In this document: piece by piece, positions 22,301 through 31,300 of the stretch
Numbering within the stretch: position 1 is the stretch's first letter
How the letters are laid out: every line of letters starts with the position of its first letter
Source of the DNA: Thereva unica
Lineage: Eukaryota; Arthropoda; Insecta; Diptera; Therevidae
Length of the DNA stretch: 64,000 bases
Assembly: GCA_949987705.1 (NCBI GenBank)
Contig: OX465282.1
Span: 3,460,501-3,524,500 of the forward strand
Direction of reading: 5' to 3'
Notes under the pieces: model-generated
Seen by the model: only the letters and a program-made list of their open reading frames with translations
The model's database searches: none
What the model was told of the DNA's origin: nothing
Position numbers and translations under genes: made by a program

Positions 22301-25300
22301 CGAAACATGCTAACGATAACAGCTTAAAGTCATTCCATCTAATTAATATTCTCCCCCTTTTTGCATTCTTCTTATCTTCTTGGGCCATCATCAAGAGCTC
22401 TTGTTAATGTTTTTCTTTTTCGGTTTTTGTTGTTGCTTGTTTAAATTTTACTCTCGTAGCGCAACTAACTATACACAGACACGTACGAGCAAATAAAACA
22501 GGATGCTACCAATCCTTAATCCCGCAACCCTAAAACATCATCCCCTTCAATGTTTTACTATAGTACCCTTTTGAAGTAGCACAAGGCAACCTTGTGTGTT
22601 TTTCACCTGTCTATTCAAATTACCTTTGTACAAAAGCGTTTCGCTTTTACCACGGTTGACTTAGCTTCAAAATAATAATAATAAAAAAAAATACGAAAAA
22701 AAAACTCTACATCTCACACGTCTATGCCCAGGGGGATATCATTCCTACCTGATGCACAGGTATACTCATATATAGATATGAAAAAAAAAACCGAAACGAA
22801 GAAATGTCAAAGTTCATTACACCAGGAGCATGAAACATGAATAATATAGAGAGGAGAGTATATAAGCTCGAATGGACGGGCCAAAAATAGCTAGGTAGTC
22901 GTCCTTGTCATCGTGTCTTCCAGGGAATTCTACCCCTGGAATGAATGATAACATCTTAGTGTATGCAAATTAGTCTAATTTTCCTTTTGAGAACGGAATT
23001 GCCTCAATAATTAGCGACCCTCACGTCACCCCACAGCCGGGGCTGCCGACTCCCATACAAATGATTATTCCCCGTGATTCTATGGCTTTCGTTTTGCTAT
23101 TTAGTAGTAACATGCTGGAAACGTGATGCTATTTTAATTCGACCAAACAACAAGAAATTTCGCTGTGCCTTTCATACACACAATCGAAAGTGAAGTCATG
23201 TGGCGCCTTTTATCAGGGAATTTAACTCGAAATCGTTTTTTTTTTATCATGATTCGGGGTTCGCTGACTGGTTGGAAGTAGTTCCAGTTTTTGAACGGAA
23301 GCCAATAATCATAGACAGACTGAAATGTGGATTTCCCTTGGGGTTTTTTCTTATATAATATTAATGTGGCTCTGACTGTAATTAAGCAAATGCAATGAGG
23401 AAGCCGGCTTTATTCAAGCCGACAGACAGTAGGAAATGTTTAGATCAAGGGGTATCTAAGGTGAGCTGAAGGTGTTAGCTTCACTTTAATAGTCCCAACT
23501 TTTGTATACGATCGCAGCTGACATCATCGTCACATCATCAACGTTTTTAAGATTTTGTGATTGCTTACAGGGGAATTATCTTGATCTAATGTCTTGATTA
23601 TCATACAGCTAGTTCTCCCAGTTACGGCCGCATAACTTCTATGGAATTCAAAACGTGGAAGCTTGGTCTCCTATAGGTCAATGTCCCGCGATGATTGCCG
23701 TGATTCTGGCAATATGTCGTCGAGGTCTATTCGGGAGGCCAATTGTTTTCACTTTATTGTTAATCGACATAGCTGCCCTAGAGATAGTGCATGTCTCCAG
23801 TGCTTTCCAATTTTGCGCCTCTAGCCAAAGCCAGGCAAAAGGTGGTAGTCAAGCATCTCGGTATCCGAGCCCCGGAGAAAGACTCTGCTTGGCTAGGTTA
23901 GGTCGGCTTTTTTGTTTCCATGTATGTATGTTCCTATGACCAGGAACCCAGGCGCTAGTCACATTGCGCTTTCTACCAAGCCTGTCTAGTAGACCTTCAG
24001 AATCGCATGCACTTCCGATTGAAAGGTACTAGAGTATACCGGGAGATGCCAGGAAAGTGCACTGTTAGTGATCTCTGACATTATAGCTCCTGCTCAGCCC
24101 TGGCCACCATACTAGAAACCATACGTGACAATTGGGCATACTAGCGTCTTCAGCATGACCCTTAAAAAGGGATCTCTCAAAGGTGCTCACCAGAGTCGGA
24201 ACAATCTAGACATAGCTAACAGCTGTAAATATCTTCCAGCCCTATAAAACCGCAGGCTCTGACGGCATAGTGTCGGCACAAATGCAGCTCACCCTTAGTT
24301 ACACCATGCCCTGGTTGCAGGGTGTCTTCAAAATAACTGCATCCCCTCTAGTTGGAAAGAGGTTATAGTAGTTTTTATGCCTAAGGCAGGAAAAGTCTCC
24401 CACGCAACACCCTAATCGAACTTGTACTATTGTAATCTCGGGCGCACAACACGCCTTTACAAAGGGCAAATCTACTGAAAAATCCCTTGAGGTGAAGGAG
24501 TATACATAAGTATAGGTATATTAGGAAAGACGTAGCCTTCCAGAAGGTGTACAAAAGTAATCTTCTGATTTTAACCATCTCAATCTTAAAATTTTACTTC
24601 CGAAGCATTTTCTTCTGTTTTTCATACAGGAGTGCTAATATCAGTAATGAAGCTTTCTCTTTAGCATTTGACGCTTTCTCTAAACGTATCTCCGGATTTT
24701 TATCCTTCCATCCGGACTGCGAGATCACTGTTGCGGGTGATTTGAACATTTACAAGGTAAATTGGCTGAATTACTTGAATTGCACCAGTGTTTCTGGCAT
24801 GGATGCTGAACTTTTTGTTGAGACAAATAACCTACACCAAATGGTCAACGGTCCTACGCGTGTTCCTGACACTGCAGGTCAGGGACGTCACCTCCTTGAT
24901 CTTTTTCTTACCTCCCACCCAACAAAATACTCCTTCGAAGTCGATTCGCCTCTAGGCAACTCAGATCACTGTCTAATCAGCGCTCCTTCCCTAATCGATC
25001 TCCTACCCCAACCTAAGAGAACTGTTTGGTATTATTGGAAAGCCAACTGGTGGGGGCTGATTCGTTTTTTTAAGCTGCTGACTGGGATCTATGTTTCCAG
25101 AACCGCGATGTCAATTACCAAAATTATATTGGCTGGCATGCATTTGTTAATTCCTCATTCCTCCCTTGGTAACCTCCATCAGGAAGAATTTTACTTCACA
25201 TACAACGCCTCCATTCATTTACAATAAGTAGGTGATAACAGAAAGCAAACCCAAGGGCGACCTACTTGCATCTCTGTTCGCCGCAAATTCTTCCTTACCC

Positions 25301-28300
25301 GATGTTGACAGCCACCCGGAAGAAATGTGGGTTCTCCCCTAACATAGTTCGATGAATCCACACAGGGTCTTAGTATGGGGGCCAATCTTGAGTAAGTCCA
25401 CTGTGTTAAACAAAGTATAAAAAGTACAAAGATGTGCTTAGTTATGCCTGACAGGAGGACCTCGCTCAATACTTACAGACGCCCTAAATGTTACGTTATA
25501 CCTCCCTTCTTTGAATCTTGTGGCAAGACGAAGCGCAACCATCGCAGCCCTTAGAATAAAAGAATCTCGTTTTTGAACCGGAATCAGGGGAGGCCACACG
25601 AAGGTGGTGAACTCTGTTATCGTCTCCACAAAACCTGACTACTGGCGCAATTAGCTTCACGAGATACTGCAGAGCCCACATTTCTTAACATCGTGAATTG
25701 ATAAATAGACTACAGGGGCCTCGGTAGTCTAGGGGTAAGGCGCCTGACTACTATCCCCAGAGGTCCCGGGTTCGATTCCCGGCGGTGCCACGGTCCTAGC
25801 CTTTCCCAATTTCCCGCCTACATAACTTTCCTTCTTTCTTCTTCCTTCTTTGCATTCCTGATTCCTCCTGTCATAGCCTTCACTAGTTCTCTTCCCCGCT
25901 CCACCAAGCGCATGTCATCGGTTGGTTGATGAGATTCAACTCGTTTCAGGAGGCATAACACTCCAGCGAGTTGTTCTCGATGCCCCGATGTCAGAGTCGC
26001 GAAATGGTTGGGAGTAGGTGAAATAAAAAAAATACCGCAGCTAGGTTGTGAAAGTTCTTTCCATCACTTCTCTCTCTATCTGCCGACTAGAGCTGCTGTT
26101 CGACATTTCAAAAAAAAAAAAAAAAAATACATGGTCGACAGTACAGGGGCCTTCCTTAAGTCTCTAGTGTGTCACATAAAAAAAAAAACACACAGTTTTC
26201 AGTTTCTTCTTTACTGATCGGAATCGGACTGTCTACATCTTCTCAGTCACCCTCCTCGTATGGGTGCCCGCTCACCGAAATATAGAGGGAAATTGTAAAG
26301 CTGACGCACTGGCTAGGAAAGGCACGACCGCCATTCTCCGTCTAGAAAAGGAAAAAGTGTTGGTATGCCTTGGGCCACTGTTAAACACCGATGCAAGCAG
26401 CACACAATTCCAAATTAACGTGGCACTCTTATGACTCAGGCGAACCACTTCACTACTGAGCCTCGGGAGACAAGACCTCTCAGCTACGGTGGGAGTGCTT
26501 ACCAGGCACTGGCTGATAGGAATGCATGCGACCCAGCTAGATCTTGAAACCTACGATTTTTGCAGAAGCTATAAGAATCCGGACGAGTAGGAAAGTGTGC
26601 TACATCTCCGTGACAGCCCAGTCCTAAGCAGTAGGCCGACCTAGCAAAATGTCATACTTTATCAAAAGTCTTGTAGTTATAGAAAACTCGGACCAAACCC
26701 ATCAAAACGATACAATTAACCTGACTATGGGGCTGACATTATACTGACTCTGATTAAACTATCTATTCGGCCTTGGGTTTTTAGATTTAGTAGTAATTCT
26801 CGTTTCTATAGTAGAACGCTGTTCATTTTGCCTTTGTTTGTTGGCAGTGGAGCAGTGGTGTGGAAAGTCAGCGCTGAAAGGAAGTGGTCCGACTTCTCGA
26901 GAGATGAATCAACTTCAACGGAACGACGACGGTTCCTTAAAGAAATAAGAAAGAGATCAAGCATATGATCTCCCTGATCCGCAATGTCAGGGGCTCATAT
27001 GTGGTCGTCAACAATTAGTGTGAAAGGGGGTTTGTTACGGGGTTTCAGCTGTACAGGGTTAGGTTTGGGGTCAGTCGTTCAATTCGGTCGCTATTATTCG
27101 ATAGCTCTAGACTATGATTTTCAAAGAGTTTTCGCGGGAAATTGACGACCAGACTAACACGCTAATTTGAAATGGGGCTTGAACAAAACAGATTCAGGCG
27201 GCAAAGAAATGCGCAACCACTGCGGTCAATTAAACGAACCCTCTCAGTCGGAAGTATGGCTAAACCGTCTTATCGTGTTAAAATTCTATAATTATTTCTA
27301 GTTTAATTTTTTTTTTCGAAATGTCTTCAGTTTGGGTTAAAGACATCACTCAATACCCTTCATAATCTGTAATAAACAGAAATTAGAGAAACTCTTAAAC
27401 ATTTCTTTATTTAAATCTTGCAAATTGTTGATATTAATGAAAATTTCAACCACAAGAGAAATGGAAGCATTTTCTTTTATTCCTCTTCTTTACTTCTCTT
27501 CTAACTTTCTTTAAACTACATCGAGTATGTACTTTTTTGGTTAATTAGTATCATAGCCGTCAAGAGTCTATTTAACAACATGGATCGATTAATTCTCTCC
27601 ATAACTAGACATATAAAACTAATTACCCCAGCAAATCTTGGTAAAGCTGTTCACTTTGATACCTCCTTCGATGCACTCCATTTAGTCTTCAACAGCATAC
27701 CTAGCATGTCGTTTTCCAGATGAAGTACTACCACAACAAGTTTTCAGATTGCTCAGAGCCAGATCAAAGAACAACAACTAAAATGAATCTTTTAATTATA
27801 TTACAATTTTCTAACAACACCACTTTATTTTTATTTTACAGGATTCCGATGATGAAATATCACATCTTGAATGGGAAACGGTGAGGGTACGCTTTGTTAA
27901 GGCAGCAACATTATCCCGTCTAGTCGAGGCATTAGCAACAGATGATGGTGAACTAGAAAGTACATTTATAAATGTTTTCCTATCAACATATCGGACATTT
28001 TCAAATCCCAAAGAAGTGATAGATCTCCTAATAAAACGCTATGAATCTCTTAATGATCATGTCAATATTGAACAAAAACAAAATAATACCGATGGTGCGT
28101 TAAAATTTGAACAGCATAAGAAAACTCTAGTCTCAGCACTTCATGTATGGTTAGATGGTTTCCCCGAAGATTGGAATGAGGATAATTTACGTCATATATT
28201 AGCCTTCACATCGAAACGTCTACCGCATTCTGAATTGCATATGAAAGTTTTACATCGTCTAGAAAGGATATTACGAATACCAGCTGTACATAAGAATAAT

Positions 28301-31300
28301 GTAGATTTTCAATTACCATGGTCACAGCAATCGTATCCAGATTTTAATGAGCAATTTAGTGGATTATGTTTGGCACCAGCATTGCGTGGACCACCATCAC
28401 ATCTATTACAGGCATACAGATTTCCTCATATACCTGTTAAGCATTTTGCTGAACAGTTAACACGTATGGATATGGAACTATTTAAGCGGTTGATACCACA
28501 TCAGTGTTTAGGTGCTACATGGGCTAAACGTGACAAAAATGAGGCGGGAACTGTTGTTGCTACAGTAACGCAATTTAATGCTGTTTCATTTCGTGTAATA
28601 TCAAGTATTCTAATTGAACCTAGACTTAAGCCACAGGTATTTAGATTATTTGTACAAATTTACTACATATTTTGAACTATATTTCTCGTTCTAGGAAAGA
28701 GCTTTAACTATAGCAACATGGATAGATATTGCCCAAGAGTTAAGACTGTTAAAAAATTTTTCTTCACTTAAGGCTATAATTTCCGGCCTGCAATCGAACG
28801 CCATATATCGACTCTCAAAAACATGGGCCGCACTTCCCAGAGAAAAGGTATTGTATTATTCATATAGGTTCAAAATATTATTCGTTGATGGAAAGCATCA
28901 ATTTTGCGTTTTCCGGGTAAACGGATAGTCTATAGTAGTTGGTGCACTCGTCAATCTTTCCAAATCTTTGATAAGCTCACTGATTGTGGAGAGAAACTTT
29001 CCGAATACTAGGATCACCATGCCAGCAGTATAGGCGACCCTTTTATTCCTGTTGTAGGTTAGGTTAGATTTAAATGGCTACTGCCCCACTAAGCAGCCCA
29101 CTTAGGCACACCATAGGGCCCATTGTGGTGCCATTCTAGGTGCTGGACTAAAATTCAGTCCATTTGGAGCTTTTAATAAAGCGACAGAGGTCAGGAATAC
29201 CACTGTTTTGTAGCTCACTCAATTCATCAAGGAAAGGTGAGCCAAGGAAGGTTCCTCTTTTCCCGCGAGGGCCGAACATGTGCAGAGAAGATGGGACAGT
29301 TTCTTACTCATCTTTATTACCACAATTTCTGCATAAGTCGTTGTGGGGAAGTCCCAATCTTTCGGCGTGCGGGCCAAAGAGACAATGATCGGTCAGCACC
29401 TTCACTACATAGCCTATCTCTTTTTAATTCAGCTGAACAAGAGATTTTGAACTTGATTTTGATAAATGTCTTCTATATTTTGTGTTGCCGTCACAAGCTA
29501 GCAAGAAGTTCTTTACTATAGTAGTTAATCTTCCTACTAGCTCCGTAACTTCTGCTGGTAGGCCTGGCTTTTTGTGTACCAGGTACTTCGAAGTGACCAC
29601 GAATTTTTTCCCGCTCATCTCTACTTTCATAACATTTATATCATCTGATCTGCAGGTAGGACAACAGAGGTAAGCATTAGTCCTCACATAAAATGCCTTA
29701 AGATTATGCCAGTCAGAAGGGTTATGCCTTTAGGTTTCCAACTGTTGCTAGAGGTGAATTACTGTGATTTTAGGTGATGCCTTTGTTGCTGTTGCACCCT
29801 TCGTCTCCACAGTCGCTGATGCATGCACATCAATCTTTGTTATTCTCACTGCTGTTGAGGCTGCTGATATTCCGACCTCGTTAATGATTGCTATAACTAT
29901 CCCCGTTGCAGTAGAAGTCGGCCCTATTTCCAACTCAGTCTACGATTCCATACCAATCCTCCGTTTGCTGATCTTTTACGCGGAGCCAACTTTTCTGTCA
30001 TGTTCTATTCATAGCTAATACACATAAGGTCAGTGCTTCACCATTGACTGTAGGTCAACTGAACCCACAGTGATTGGAAAATTCGCTAACTTTCCAAAGA
30101 CCCTTTTCCATAATCTAACCGATTGCAAAGAGAAACCCCGCCAGCACTCCCAGCTTGATCCTGCTACTTCTTGCCTACATCGATTGCTGGTGGGAGCTGT
30201 TTTTTAAGCAAGCATACCACTGCAACAAGACGGTTTTCTTTTTGCCCCGGAGGGGATCTCAGAAATAGGATAAACCTTTAGTTTTGGTGCTTCCGTACTG
30301 GGATGGCAGCCGGGCGCCTTATTCCCTAGACCTAGCTACCTAAGCCCCCAGCCGTTGGCGATGCAACCAATCACTAGTTGAATGTTCCTCCTAGCGCAAT
30401 CCTCCACAGGTCTCCTGACATTTAGGTAGTTAGGCCCAGGCTATGACAAGCCTGGACATTCGTACGTCTCCGGACAGCACTACCTCAGCCGCCAGCAGAT
30501 GCCTGAAAACAAACTGCGAAAGAGAAAGGCAGGCTTTCCCCATGAGCAGTGCTACTCTAGGGCAATCATGCTCGCTGGAGTAGATCAGTCTGCCAATATT
30601 AGTACCGAGGCCACATATGCTTCCTCGGTACACCCATTGCTCTTGGATTAGGGCCACATTTAGGTTGCCCGAAATAAACTTTTTTCAAGTATTGCAGAGG
30701 CAGCTTTGGCGTGATGAACGTTTATCTGAACAAGCTTCATAGGGGAAGCAGTACTCATTTCCTGAAGGGATTATTCCCCTCCCATTATTTAGAACCTTTT
30801 TGGGCAGCGGAGGTTTCCCCCTTAAGCATTGGAGTGGTGGTTTTAGCCCCACCAATAGTGGCAATAGAGAAAGCATTTGTTCCCAGAGTTGCTTCCTCGG
30901 CGATTCCACAAGCAGCACCAGCATCTCTAGAGGCTATGTGGTTATTTGTGTGGAATGGTGGGGCATTAGTTATTGCCCCAGCCGTGTGCATTGATGATGG
31001 AGAGATTAACCCCCTTGTCAGAGGCCCCCAACCATCAGCCCAGAAAGTGCAGTGGTCACCATCCTCACATTTTACCTTGCCTCTCTCAGTCCCAGAGCAG
31101 GCTCCTGCGAGGCTTCAGATGGTAAACTCGCGGCTTCTGCTTCCTTTGTGACAGAAGCGGAACTGGCTGCGATTTCTCGCGAAGTACTGGCGGTCGTCGT
31201 GGGAACATTGCAAGTTTGGCTTGGTGAAACCTTGGGCATGGGCTTTTCATGGGCGAATTTGACCGCCCGTACGGCTCAGCTCGTTCATAGACCTTTGGTC

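Noticed and set aside
23655..23939. A 94-codon frame with hydrophobic stretches
   Set aside because: Looks like a membrane protein at first glance, but it has no homology I can name and sits in a repeat-like GC-richer patch of an intron.
25716..25795. A sequence with good A and B boxes resembling a tRNA gene
   Set aside because: It is the head of a ~470-bp SINE with two other copies in the window. The anticodon arm does not form a clean canonical tRNA.
29748..30018. Ala/Val/Ile-rich frame on the + strand of Rgl intron 4
   Set aside because: Composition arises from a low-complexity GTT/GCT-rich stretch. Probably antisense to LINE-derived sequence, with no supporting motif.
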